The notes below the pieces were generated by a model. It did no database searches, was not told the origin of the DNA, and saw only the letters and a list, made by a program, of their open reading frames with translations. The position numbers and the translations under genes are program-made. A stretch of 64,000 nt of DNA from Opitutaceae bacterium. Lineage in GTDB: Bacteria; Verrucomicrobiota; Verrucomicrobiia; Opitutales; Opitutaceae. Position 1 is the stretch's first letter; each line of letters opens with the position of its first letter. Location: assembly GCA_030693515.1 (NCBI GenBank), contig JAUYAK010000006.1:1-64000 (forward strand). The letters run 5' to 3'. Of this stretch, positions 42,439 through 51,125 are shown piece by piece.

Positions 42439-44658
42439 ATGAACAATCCGCCGATCCCAGCCGCCCAGAACCTCGACCTCGGGGACATCTACTACATTCT
42501 CTTTCGCCACAAGTGGAAGATCATCCTCTGCTCGCTCGCTGGTATCGGTGCGGCAGTGGCGCTCTATCGCACGGAGAATCCTCCCTTCCAGTCCGAGGCG
42601 AAGCTCTTGGTGCGCTACATCGTGCAAGGGACGACGCCGACCCGGGGCCCCACCGAGACCACCAAGAGCACCGACGAACGCGGCGGCTCGATCATGAACA
42701 CGGAGATGCAGATTCTCCAGAGCACCGATCTCGCGCGGGATGTCGCCGAGGCCTACGGCGCCGAAAAGATTCTGGCCAAATTGGGCGGCGGCAAGGATGT
42801 CGCCCTGGCCGCCAGCCATGTGCGCAACGGCCTCTCGGTCTTTGTCCCTCCCTCCAGCACCGTTTTGCAGCTCTCGTTTCGTCATCCCGATTCGGATATC
42901 GTGCAGCCCGTGCTCCAAACCGTGGTCGAGCGCTACCTGAAGCGGCACCTGGAGGCCCATCGTTCCAACACGATGCTCAATAGCCAGCAGACCCAGGAAC
43001 TTGAATCGCTGAAACTTCGTCTGAACCAGACCGAGGATGAGTTGAGGCGTGCCATCAATGCGGTCGGCGTCATTTCATTCGATGGGACCAAGGATAATCT
43101 CGCCAATCAAATCATGGCGAATCGGCGGGAGGTGCTCGGCTACGAGGCTGAGGTCGCCGGCCGCGTGGCTGTCCTCGAAGAACTCAAAAAACGCCTCTCC
43201 GCCGCTGCCGGTTCGACTCCAGAAGCGCCCGTCGAGCCGGAGATTCCGCTGGCGGTGCTGGAAGAGCACCGCAGGCTGGCGCTCCGCGTCAACAGTCTGC
43301 GCATGTTGGAGCAGGATCTCCTGTCGCAATATACGCCCGAAAACATCCGGGTGAAAAACGCCCAGGGCCAGCTCGCTGAAGTCGAAGCCACACTTGAAAA
43401 ACTGCGTCAGCAGCACCCTCGGCTTACTAAGCTCACGCCCACCCAATCTTCACCCTCAGGCCCTGATTTTGAAGCCAACGAAGCCTATGCCGCCGCCATC
43501 CAAGTCACCGTCTACCGGGCAAAGATCAAAGAGCTCGATGCGCAGCATGAACGCCTGAAAGCCGAGTCGGCCAAGTTGGATCGCGCCGAAGGCAACATCA
43601 TGGACCTGCGGCGGAAGAAGACGCTCGAGGAGAAACAGTATGAGAATCTCAGTGCCATGATGGAGGCGCAGCGTTTCAGCGATGCGCTGGCCGGCAGCAA
43701 GGTTTCCAACATCAGCGCCATCCAGAACCCGTCGCCACCCTTCCGCGAACCCATCAACACCAAGAAGGCCGGTCTCTTCGCGGTGGCCGGCATTATCGCC
43801 GGTTTTGCCTGGGCGTTCCTGGTTGAACTCTACCTTGATCGTTCGGTGCGGCGGCCGGCTGATCTCACCCGGATGCTGCGTGCTCCGCTCTTCCTCACGA
43901 TTCCCAAGCTGAAGCTCCAAGATGAAAAATTGGCGCTCAAGGAGGCGGAGAATGCGGTGCCGGCCGACGCCTCGGGCTCGACCAGCCTGGTGCCTGTTGG
44001 CCCACCCAAACGCCCGCGTCGCGCCTCCTCGCTGCAACCCTTCCACGAGACGTTGCGCGATCGCCTGATCGGCTACTTCGAGAGCCGCAACCTCACGCAT
44101 AAGCCGAAGCTCGTCGCCGTGACCGGTCTTAGCGAGGATGCTGGCGTCACGACGACGGCTGCCGGACTCGCGCGCAGCCTTTCTGAAACCGGCGAAGGCA
44201 AAGTGCTCCTGGTCGACATGACGGTCGGCGAGGGGGCCGCCAAGCAGTTCGTCAAGGGCCGCGAAGCCTGCGGACTTGATGAACTCCTCGAGGCGCGCAG
44301 CCAAGGCCATGTCGGCGACAACCTCTACGTCGTTAGGGAGAACACCAACAGCAACAGCGAACGCCTCTCGCGCAACATGCCGCAGCGTTTCGCGCGCCTG
44401 ATCCCGAAGCTCAAGGCGAGCGATTTCGACTACATCATTTTCGACATGCCGACGGTGAGCCAGCTGAGCATCACACCGCGGCTCGCCGGCTTCATGGACA
44501 TGGTGCTGCTGGTGGTTGAATCCGAGTCTGATGATCGCGACGTGGTGCAGAGCGCCTGTTCGCTGCTGGCGGAATCCAAGGCCCACGTCGGCGTCGTGCT
44601 GAACAAGACACGCAGCTACGTCCCCGGCCGCCTGAATCAGGAACTCGTGTCCACGTGA
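42439..44658 (+). CDS. Wzc-like chain-length protein with degenerate Walker A
   Basis: An inner-membrane protein of 739 residues. A Wzz domain begins at residue 12 (LGDIYYILFRHKWKIILCS, first helix about 27-43), followed by a periplasmic part with long coiled coil (about residues 175-430) and a second helix near residues 440-460. The C-terminal domain has the fold of a BY-kinase: VAVTGLSEDAGVTTT (562-573) in place of Walker A, VLLVDMTVGEG for Walker A-prime, and YIIFDMPT for Walker B. The P-loop lysine is V570, and no tyrosine cluster is at the C-terminus, so kinase activity is doubtful. It probably controls chain length and export. Confidence 0.88.
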   Translation: MNNPPIPAAQNLDLGDIYYILFRHKWKIILCSLAGIGAAVALYRTENPPFQSEAKLLVRYIVQGTTPTRGPTETTKSTDERGGSIMNTEMQILQSTDLARDVAEAYGAEKILAKLGGGKDVALAASHVRNGLSVFVPPSSTVLQLSFRHPDSDIVQPVLQTVVERYLKRHLEAHRSNTMLNSQQTQELESLKLRLNQTEDELRRAINAVGVISFDGTKDNLANQIMANRREVLGYEAEVAGRVAVLEELKKRLSAAAGSTPEAPVEPEIPLAVLEEHRRLALRVNSLRMLEQDLLSQYTPENIRVKNAQGQLAEVEATLEKLRQQHPRLTKLTPTQSSPSGPDFEANEAYAAAIQVTVYRAKIKELDAQHERLKAESAKLDRAEGNIMDLRRKKTLEEKQYENLSAMMEAQRFSDALAGSKVSNISAIQNPSPPFREPINTKKAGLFAVAGIIAGFAWAFLVELYLDRSVRRPADLTRMLRAPLFLTIPKLKLQDEKLALKEAENAVPADASGSTSLVPVGPPKRPRRASSLQPFHETLRDRLIGYFESRNLTHKPKLVAVTGLSEDAGVTTTAAGLARSLSETGEGKVLLVDMTVGEGAAKQFVKGREACGLDELLEARSQGHVGDNLYVVRENTNSNSERLSRNMPQRFARLIPKLKASDFDYIIFDMPTVSQLSITPRLAGFMDMVLLVVESESDDRDVVQSACSLLAESKAHVGVVLNKTRSYVPGRLNQELVST

Positions 44659-44731
44659 TGCGCCCGAGCAAGCACGACTTGGCCAAAGATCGCCCGGTCA
44701 TCCTCCGCTCTCATGGACCCCGTGGACCGCG

Positions 44732-46942
44732 ATGCTGACGAAAAGCCAGAAGCTCTACTATGCGCTCAAGCCCGTCTTGCCGTGGCGTCTGAGATTTGCG
44801 CTGCGCCGCTTCGCAGCGCGCAGCATCGTCGCCAACAGCCGGACCACTTGGCCCATTGATCCGGCCACGCGGTTTGCCCCGGAGGGCTGGCCGGGCTGGC
44901 CGCAGGGCAAGAAATTCAGCGTTGTGCTCACGCATGATGTCGAGGGCATGGCGGGCCTCGCGAAATGCCGCCAGCTTGCCGACCTTGAGGAGTCGCTCGG
45001 TTTCCGCAGCTCGTTCAATTTTATCCCCGAGGGCGAATACCGCGTGACGCCCAAGCTTCGTGAGGAACTGTCGGCCCGGGGGTTCGAAGTCGGCGTGCAT
45101 GATCTGCGCCACGACGGTAAACTCTTCCATTCGCGCGACCACTTTCGCGCCAACGCCCCCGGGATTAATCGCTACGTCCGTGAATGGGGTGCGGTCGGTT
45201 ACCGTTCTGGATTCATGATGCGCAACCTCGACTGGTTGCATCAACTCGACGTCCTCTACGATTCATCGACCTTCGACACCGATCCGTTCGAGCCTCAGCC
45301 GGACGGCGCCGGCACGATCTTTCCCTTTTGGATCGGCCAGGAGGATGGTGAGGGTGAAAACTCCCGCAGTCCCCGCGGCGGCTATGTCGAGTTGCCCTAC
45401 ACGCTGCCGCAGGATTCCACGTTGTTTCTCGTCCTGCGCGAATCCTCCCCCGAAGTTTGGATTCGCAAGCTGGATTGGGTCGCCGCCCAAGGTGGTATGG
45501 TGCTCATGAATGTGCACCCGGACTACATCCGCTTTGATGGCGATCCGGCGTCATCTCGCACCTATCCCGTGGGATTCTACGTGCAAGTGCTCGAGCATCT
45601 GAGGCGTAATTACGCCGGACAGTATTGGCACGCCCTCCCGCGCGAAGTCGCGGCGTTCACGGCCGGCCTGCCGCGTCGGCCAGCGCGGAGAAAATCGCGC
45701 CGCGTATGCATGGTCACGCACTCGTTCTACGAGAGCGACAACCGCGTGACGCGCTACGCCGAGTCGCTTGCCGCGCGGGGCGACCATGTGGATGTCGTTG
45801 CCTTGCGCCGTGCGCCTCATTTGCCGACCCACGAATTCATCGAAGGCGTGAACGTCGTCCGTCTGCAGGACCGCTTTGGTAAAAACGAGCGATCAAAACT
45901 CGCCTTTCTCTGGCCTCTCTTGCGCTTCCTCGCCGTTTCGACGCGATGGATCACGCGCCAAAGCTGGCAGCAACCCTACGACTTGGTGCATGTGCACAAC
46001 ATGCCCGACTTCCTCGTCTTCGCGGCGTGGCATCCCCGCCTCACCGGAGCGAAAATCATCCTCGATATCCACGACATCGTGCCCGAATTCTACGGCAGCA
46101 AATTCGGCAATGGCGAAGGCTCGCTTACCACGTGGGCGCTGAAGGTCGTCGAGCGCTGGTCCGCGCATTTCGCCCATCACATCATCGTGTCGAATCACCT
46201 CTGGCTCGAGACCTACCGTGAGCGCACCGGCATGGAGGGCCGCTGCTCCGTTTTCATCAACAACGTCGATTCAGCCGTCTTCCAGCCGCAGCCGCGCACG
46301 CGCACCGACGACAAAGAGATCGTGATTTTTCCGGGCGGACTCCAGTGGCACCAAGGCCTCGATATCGCCCTGCACGCCTTCAAGATCGTCAGCGCACGCC
46401 TGCCCAAGGCCGAATTTCACATTTACGGCGACGGCAACATGAAGCCCTCCCTGGTTGCGCTCGCGAGTGAACTCGGTTTCAACGGCAAAGTGAAATTCTT
46501 CGAGCCTGTCGGCGTGCGCCAGGTGGCGCGCATCATGGCCGGCGCCGATCTGGGCATCGTGCCCAAGCGCGCCGACTCCTTCGGCAACGAAGCCTACAGC
46601 ACGAAAATCATGGAGTTCATGTCCGTTGGCATCCCCGTCGTGATTTCGCGCACCAAGATCGATCAGTTCTATTTCAACGACTCCGTGGCGCGTTTCTTCG
46701 AGTCTGGCAACGCCGCTGCTCTTGCCGAGGGCATGATCGAGGTGCTCGAAAATCCCGAACTTCGGCGTCGCATGGTCGCCAACGCCTCCGCCTATGCCGA
46801 CGCGCATAGCTGGAAGCGCCGCCAGATGGACTACCTCAGGATCGTCGACGAGTTGATCGCCGGCACCGTGGAGGAAACCTCACTCGGAACCGACGGGCAG
46901 GACTCGGACTCCAACTTCCCCACCTCCGCCACTGCGCCATGA
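44732..46942 (+). CDS. Fusion of polysaccharide-deacetylase-like domain and GT4 glycosyltransferase
   Basis: A protein of 736 residues with two halves. Residues 1-315 are a NodB-like deacetylase domain (VVLTHDVEGM, FEVGVHDLRHDGKLF, RSGFMM, NVHPDY). Residues about 320-715 are a GT-B glycosyltransferase of family 4 (VCMVTHSFYESDNRVTRYAESLA at its start, HNMPDF, IIVSNH, IFPGGLQWHQGLDIAL, and EAYSTKIMEFMSVGIPVV for sugar-nucleotide binding). Together one protein could transfer and deacetylate a sugar. It shares ATGA with the following gene. Confidence 0.88.
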   Translation: MLTKSQKLYYALKPVLPWRLRFALRRFAARSIVANSRTTWPIDPATRFAPEGWPGWPQGKKFSVVLTHDVEGMAGLAKCRQLADLEESLGFRSSFNFIPEGEYRVTPKLREELSARGFEVGVHDLRHDGKLFHSRDHFRANAPGINRYVREWGAVGYRSGFMMRNLDWLHQLDVLYDSSTFDTDPFEPQPDGAGTIFPFWIGQEDGEGENSRSPRGGYVELPYTLPQDSTLFLVLRESSPEVWIRKLDWVAAQGGMVLMNVHPDYIRFDGDPASSRTYPVGFYVQVLEHLRRNYAGQYWHALPREVAAFTAGLPRRPARRKSRRVCMVTHSFYESDNRVTRYAESLAARGDHVDVVALRRAPHLPTHEFIEGVNVVRLQDRFGKNERSKLAFLWPLLRFLAVSTRWITRQSWQQPYDLVHVHNMPDFLVFAAWHPRLTGAKIILDIHDIVPEFYGSKFGNGEGSLTTWALKVVERWSAHFAHHIIVSNHLWLETYRERTGMEGRCSVFINNVDSAVFQPQPRTRTDDKEIVIFPGGLQWHQGLDIALHAFKIVSARLPKAEFHIYGDGNMKPSLVALASELGFNGKVKFFEPVGVRQVARIMAGADLGIVPKRADSFGNEAYSTKIMEFMSVGIPVVISRTKIDQFYFNDSVARFFESGNAAALAEGMIEVLENPELRRRMVANASAYADAHSWKRRQMDYLRIVDELIAGTVEETSLGTDGQDSDSNFPTSATAP

Positions 46943-48138
46943 GAGATCGCATCGAACACAGCCTTCGCCGCGTGCAGCAGTGGGTCGAGGACCGCGGTTA
47001 CCGCGGCTACGATCCGGGCGATGGGCTGACGTCTTTTCTCCGGCCGCTCACGTTCGGCAATCTTTTCGCCGAGCGTCTCCTGCAGCAGGCGATTTGGAAA
47101 TCCCCGATCAACGTGCGCCCGCTCGTCGGCGTGAAGCCGCTCGATTCCACCAAGGGCCGCGGCTTCATGGCCTGGGGTTACGCGCTCCGCCATGAATCGA
47201 CGGGCGACGACACCTTCCGCCAAAAGGCCGCGCATTGCCTCGAATGGCTCGATCGGGCGCGCGAGCGGGATCAAGCCGGGCACTGCTGGGGCAATCATTT
47301 CGATTTCTCCACCCGTAGCGGCTGCATGCGAGCCCACACGCCGACTATCGTGTGGTCAGGTCTCATCGGCCAGGGCTACCTCGCGGCCTACGAACGCTTC
47401 CGCGAGCCCCGCCATCTTGAGATTTGCGACAGCATCTGCCGCTGGATTCTCACCCTGCCGCGGGAGAAGACGCCGACGGGAAACTGCCTCAGTTACACGG
47501 GCGTGTTTCAGAACTCCGTTCACAATTCTAATCTCCTCGGCGCCGCGCTGCTCGCCAAGACCGGTCGTCTGACGGGCAACACGCACTATCTCGAAGTCGC
47601 GCGCGACGCCGTGCGCTACAGCTGCACGCGCCTCCGGCCGGACGGCTCGTGGTGGTATGGCGAGGATCCGAAATACCACTGGATCGATAATTTTCACACG
47701 GCCTACAACCTCGACAGCCTCCGCCGCTACATTGATGCGACCGCCGACCGCTCCTTCGACACCCATCTCGCGCGCGGCTACGAGTATTTCAAAGCGATCT
47801 TTTTCGAGCCTTCCGGCCGCCCGCGCTACTACCACGACCGGACCTACCCGGTGGACATCCAGTGCGCCGCGCAGGCGATCGACACCTTCGCTTATTTTTC
47901 CGACCGCGACCCCGCCGCGCTCTCGATCGCAATGAAAGTCGCCGATTGGACCATCGCCAACATGCAGGATCGCACGGGTTATTTCTACTACCGCGAATAT
48001 CCGATGATGAAGGCCCGCACGCCGTATTTCCATTGGGGCCAGGCGACGATGTTCAAGGCGCTCGCCCATCTGCTCGTGAAGCTGGGCCCGCCACAGCCGT
48101 TCCGGCGCGAGCCCGCGCATGCTGGCGTCGCCTCATGA
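46939..48138 (+). CDS. Six-hairpin (alpha/alpha toroid) glycosidase-like protein
   Basis: A protein of 399 residues without signal peptide. Repeated helix pairs with aromatic loops (GRGFMAWGYALRHE, GHCWGNHFDFSTRSG, GSWWYGEDPKYHWIDNFHTAYNLDSL, CAAQAIDTFAYFSD, YFYYREYPMMKARTPYFHWGQATM) fit the six-hairpin glycosidase or glycosyl-epimerase superfamily. No family number can be given. It could modify or epimerise cytosolic sugar intermediates. It overlaps both neighbours by four bases (ATGA), so it belongs to the operon. Confidence 0.75.
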   Translation: MRDRIEHSLRRVQQWVEDRGYRGYDPGDGLTSFLRPLTFGNLFAERLLQQAIWKSPINVRPLVGVKPLDSTKGRGFMAWGYALRHESTGDDTFRQKAAHCLEWLDRARERDQAGHCWGNHFDFSTRSGCMRAHTPTIVWSGLIGQGYLAAYERFREPRHLEICDSICRWILTLPREKTPTGNCLSYTGVFQNSVHNSNLLGAALLAKTGRLTGNTHYLEVARDAVRYSCTRLRPDGSWWYGEDPKYHWIDNFHTAYNLDSLRRYIDATADRSFDTHLARGYEYFKAIFFEPSGRPRYYHDRTYPVDIQCAAQAIDTFAYFSDRDPAALSIAMKVADWTIANMQDRTGYFYYREYPMMKARTPYFHWGQATMFKALAHLLVKLGPPQPFRREPAHAGVAS

Positions 48139-49076
48139 GTTCGCCCCGCCTCAGTTATGTGCTCGTCACGCCCGCGCGCAACGAGGCGGCCTTCATCGCA
48201 GGCACGATCACTTCCATGATCGCGCAGACGGCGCGCCCGCAGCGCTGGATCATCGTGAGCGACGGCTCGACTGACGGCACCGACGATATCGTGCGTCGCC
48301 ATGCCGCGCAGCATCCCTGGATCGAATTGCTGCGCATGCCGGAGCACCGCGATCGCACGTTTGCGGCCAAGGCCAATTGTTTCGCCGCCGGTTTCGCCCG
48401 CCTGCAGAACCTTGAGTTTGATCTCGTGGGCAATCTCGATGCCGACATCACCATGGGCCCGGACTACTATGAGTTTCTGCTCGCCCGTTTCGCCGAACGC
48501 CCCCGGCTCGGCGTGGCCGGCACGCCGTTCGTCGAAGACGAGTCGCAGCCCGGCAACCACAGCTACGCCCACGGCTCAGCCAACCTCACGCACGTCTCCG
48601 GTGCCTGCCAGATTTTCCGCAAGCAGTGCTTCGCCGAGATCGGCGGCTACGTGCCGATCAAGGGTGGCGCGATCGACTGGATCGCGGTGACGACGGCACG
48701 GATGAAGGGCTGGGAGACGCGCACCTTTCTTGAGCGCGTGTGCTTCCACCACCGCAAGATTGGCACCGGCAACCACAGTCCGCTCATGGCGCGTTTCCAC
48801 TACGGGCGGAAGGCCTACTACGTCGGCGGCCACCCGCTTTGGGAAACGCTGCGCGGGCTCTTCCAGTTTCGCGAGGCGCCGTTCCTCATTGGTTCGATCT
48901 GGTTTGTCGCCGGCTACTGGTGGGCCTGTGTCACGCGCATGCCGCGTCCGGTGTCGCGGGAGCTGATGGCGTTTCATCGCGGGGAGCAGATGACACGGCT
49001 GCGGCAATTGCTTCGCCTCGAAAAGAAACCGGCGCCGCCGGCCACTCCGCCGGCCGCCTCGGGCCATCGCGTCTGA
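48135..49076 (+). CDS. Family 2 glycosyltransferase
   Basis: A GT-A protein of 313 residues, started at MSSPRLSYVLVTPARNEAAF, where the ATGA overlap with the preceding gene gives coupling. Family marks: SDGSTDGTDDIV, the DxD-like LVGNLDADITMGPDYY and FVEDESQPG. A C-terminal hydrophobic part (FLIGSIWFVAGYWWACV) may attach it to the membrane. Donor and acceptor unknown. Confidence 0.9.
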   Translation: MSSPRLSYVLVTPARNEAAFIAGTITSMIAQTARPQRWIIVSDGSTDGTDDIVRRHAAQHPWIELLRMPEHRDRTFAAKANCFAAGFARLQNLEFDLVGNLDADITMGPDYYEFLLARFAERPRLGVAGTPFVEDESQPGNHSYAHGSANLTHVSGACQIFRKQCFAEIGGYVPIKGGAIDWIAVTTARMKGWETRTFLERVCFHHRKIGTGNHSPLMARFHYGRKAYYVGGHPLWETLRGLFQFREAPFLIGSIWFVAGYWWACVTRMPRPVSRELMAFHRGEQMTRLRQLLRLEKKPAPPATPPAASGHRV

Positions 49077-49083
49077 CGAATCC

Positions 49084-50022
49084 ATGCCGTCCGGCGCCGC
49101 CCAATCCGTCACCTCTGCGCCCGATCGCGCTCGTCCGCATCTGAGCGTCTGCATCTGCACCTACAAGCGGCCCGTGCTGCTCCGCCGGTTGCTCGAGGAA
49201 TTGGAAAAACAGGAGACCGGCCGGGACTTCGATTACTCTGTCGTCGTCGCCGACAACGACGCGGCGCGCTCCGCCGAGGCGCTAGTCGGCGAGTTTGCGG
49301 AGCGGAGACCAGGCCGCGTCACGTATTGCTGCGAGCCGCAGCAGAACATCGCCCTCGTCCGCAACCGCGCGATCGCGCACGCGGGCGGCGATTTCATCGT
49401 GTTCATCGACGACGACGAATTTCCCGTGCCGACATGGCTCGCCGATTTGTGGCGGGTGTGTGAGCGCTTCGGTGTCGCGGGCGTGCTAGGCCCTGTGCGG
49501 CCGCACTTCGATGCCTCTCCGCCCGGCTGGTTGATCAAAGGCCGCTTCTGCGAGCGTCCGGAATTTCCCACGGGCACGCCGCTGACGTGGTCGCAGTGCC
49601 GCACGGGCAATGTGCTTTTTCGCCGTGCCATCCTGCCGGCGGGAGAACCGCCCTTTCGCGAGCAATTCGGCACCGGCGGCGAGGACGTGGATTTTTTCCA
49701 ACGGATGACCGCCCGAGGCGCGAAGTTTGTCTGGTGCAACGAGGCCGTGGCCTACGAGACCGTGCCGCCCTCGCGGTGGACGCGACGTTACGCGCTCCAG
49801 CGCGCCCTGCTGCGCGGCAAGAACAGTCTCAAGATCGCGGAAGGCCGGTCCCTGCTGCTGGCCAAGTCGATCCTCGCGGTGCCCCTGTATGGGATTGTGC
49901 TGCCGTTTTCGCTGTTGGCCGGCCACCATCGCTTCATGAAACTCTCGATCAAATGCTGCGACCACGTGGGGCGGCTTCTCGCTGCGGTGGGGCTTCATCC
50001 CATGGACACGCGGCCGATGTGA
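49084..50022 (+). CDS. Family 2 glycosyltransferase
   Basis: A GT-A protein of 312 residues with LSVCICTYKRPVLLRRLLEEL at the start of the fold, VVVADNDAARSAEALV, the DxD in FIVFIDDDEFPVP, and FGTGGEDVDFFQRM, where the catalytic base is expected. A C-terminal hydrophobic stretch (ILAVPLYGIVLPFSLLAG) suggests membrane contact. It follows the other GT2 gene by seven bases. Confidence 0.9.
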   Translation: MPSGAAQSVTSAPDRARPHLSVCICTYKRPVLLRRLLEELEKQETGRDFDYSVVVADNDAARSAEALVGEFAERRPGRVTYCCEPQQNIALVRNRAIAHAGGDFIVFIDDDEFPVPTWLADLWRVCERFGVAGVLGPVRPHFDASPPGWLIKGRFCERPEFPTGTPLTWSQCRTGNVLFRRAILPAGEPPFREQFGTGGEDVDFFQRMTARGAKFVWCNEAVAYETVPPSRWTRRYALQRALLRGKNSLKIAEGRSLLLAKSILAVPLYGIVLPFSLLAGHHRFMKLSIKCCDHVGRLLAAVGLHPMDTRPM

Positions 50023-50032
50023 GGACAACCCG

Positions 50033-50908
50033 ATGACCATCGAAGGTAAACAACTCGTTGTCCGCGGGATTTTCCCGCGTATCGCCTGCCTGCGCCATGA
50101 GTGGTGCGATTTTCTCGAGAATCCGCCACGGGCTGTGCAGGAAATCAAGCAGGCGAAGGTGCGAGCGGATGTCTTCACCTACGTCGATGATATCAATTCG
50201 TCTAATCCAGACTTCGGTTATCCAACGGAGCCACTGGGCATCGCAGTGTTGCGCCTGACGACCTTCGAGCAGTGGTGGAATGGGATCGGGTTCAAAGCTC
50301 GCAACAAGATTCGGAAAGGCCAGAAGAGTGGGGTCGATGTGCGAGTCGTCAAACTGGACGATGCGTTCGCCGAGGGCGTGGAGGCTATTTACAACGAGTC
50401 ACCGATCCGGCAGGGGCGGAAATTCTACCATTTCGGAAAAAGAAAAGACGCGATCAAGGATGAGCTTCGCTCCTTCATCGATCGGAGTATCTTGCTCGGC
50501 GCCTATCTCGATGGGAAGCTGGTCGGCTTCACCAAGCTTTTCCAAGCCGACAACGTCCTGCGCACGGTGCACATCATAGCGACGCTGGAGCACCGAGAAA
50601 AATGTGTCATGGACATCATGATGGCCAAAGCCGTTGAGCAATGCACGCAGCTCACGATTGCTAACCTGCACTACGGATCCTGGACTGACGGCGGCGTGGG
50701 CGCGTTCCGGACCAAGCACGATTTTCAACGCGTGGACACGGTGCGTTATTTTGTGCCGCTTACTTTGGCAGGAAAAATCGCGCTGGGGCTTGGCCTGCAC
50801 GTGCCGTTGCGGACGCGCATCCCGAGCGAATGGCTGGAGCCATTGTTGAAACTGCGCGGGCAGCTGAATGCGCTGCGTTTTCGTCGAGCGAAAGAGCTTG
50901 TCGAATAA
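50033..50908 (+). CDS. Second FemAB/GNAT-like protein of the locus
   Basis: A protein of 291 residues with lower GC than its neighbours. FEQWWNGIGFKARNKIRKGQKSGVDVR resembles the FemAB segment with a conserved KxRxxIRK, and YNESPIRQGRKFYHFGK plus LLGAYLDGKLVGFTKLF fit the GNAT-like fold. Classical FemAB proteins contain two such folds; this one is short and may have a single full fold. It lies ten bases after the GT2 gene. A tRNA-like gene begins 33 bases behind its stop codon, which is notable because Fem proteins take amino acids from tRNA. Substrate unknown. Confidence 0.75.
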   Translation: MTIEGKQLVVRGIFPRIACLRHEWCDFLENPPRAVQEIKQAKVRADVFTYVDDINSSNPDFGYPTEPLGIAVLRLTTFEQWWNGIGFKARNKIRKGQKSGVDVRVVKLDDAFAEGVEAIYNESPIRQGRKFYHFGKRKDAIKDELRSFIDRSILLGAYLDGKLVGFTKLFQADNVLRTVHIIATLEHREKCVMDIMMAKAVEQCTQLTIANLHYGSWTDGGVGAFRTKHDFQRVDTVRYFVPLTLAGKIALGLGLHVPLRTRIPSEWLEPLLKLRGQLNALRFRRAKELVE

Positions 50909-50941
50909 ACTCATGTGCCGAATGAATGTTTCGATTCTTCT

Positions 50942-51036
50942 GGAGAGGTGGCTGAGTGGTTTAAGGCAGCGGTCCGCAAGGACTGCTATGTGGTTAATAG
51001 CCGCATCGGAGGTTCGAATCCTTCCCCTCTCCGCCA
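50942..51036 (+). tRNA. Serine-type class II tRNA-like gene with GNRA-capped anticodon arm
   Basis: A 95-base cloverleaf with encoded CCA. Acceptor stem GGAGAGG/CCTCTCC (50942-50948 with 51026-51032), discriminator G as in tRNA-Ser, a Ser-like D arm (GCT...GGC with GG in the loop), a long variable arm (TGTGG/CCGCA, 7-base loop) and a T loop TTCGAAT. The anticodon arm is abnormal: 50969-50975 and 50980-50986 form a 7-bp stem (one G-T pair) closed by GCAA (50976-50979), so there is no 7-base loop, no T at position 33 and no clear anticodon. The T stem contains one extra base (bulged T near 51022). A weak -35/-10-like pair (TTGTCG 50898, AATGAA 50921) lies upstream. Either a specialised non-decoding tRNA or a tRNA pseudogene; an automatic caller may give it a serine or undetermined label. 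Confidence 0.75.
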
Positions 51037-51125
51037 GAATTATCCGGCCTAGCCTGCCTGCGCAACGATCTAGCAACTGCGGCTGGTTGGCCATGGCGAT
51101 CTGTATGGAGTAGAGCGCGCTATTC

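Noticed and set aside
50942-51036. Ordinary tRNA-Ser(GCT)
   Set aside because: The anticodon arm has 18 bases, lacks T33 and CTGCTAA, and closes to a GCAA tetraloop.
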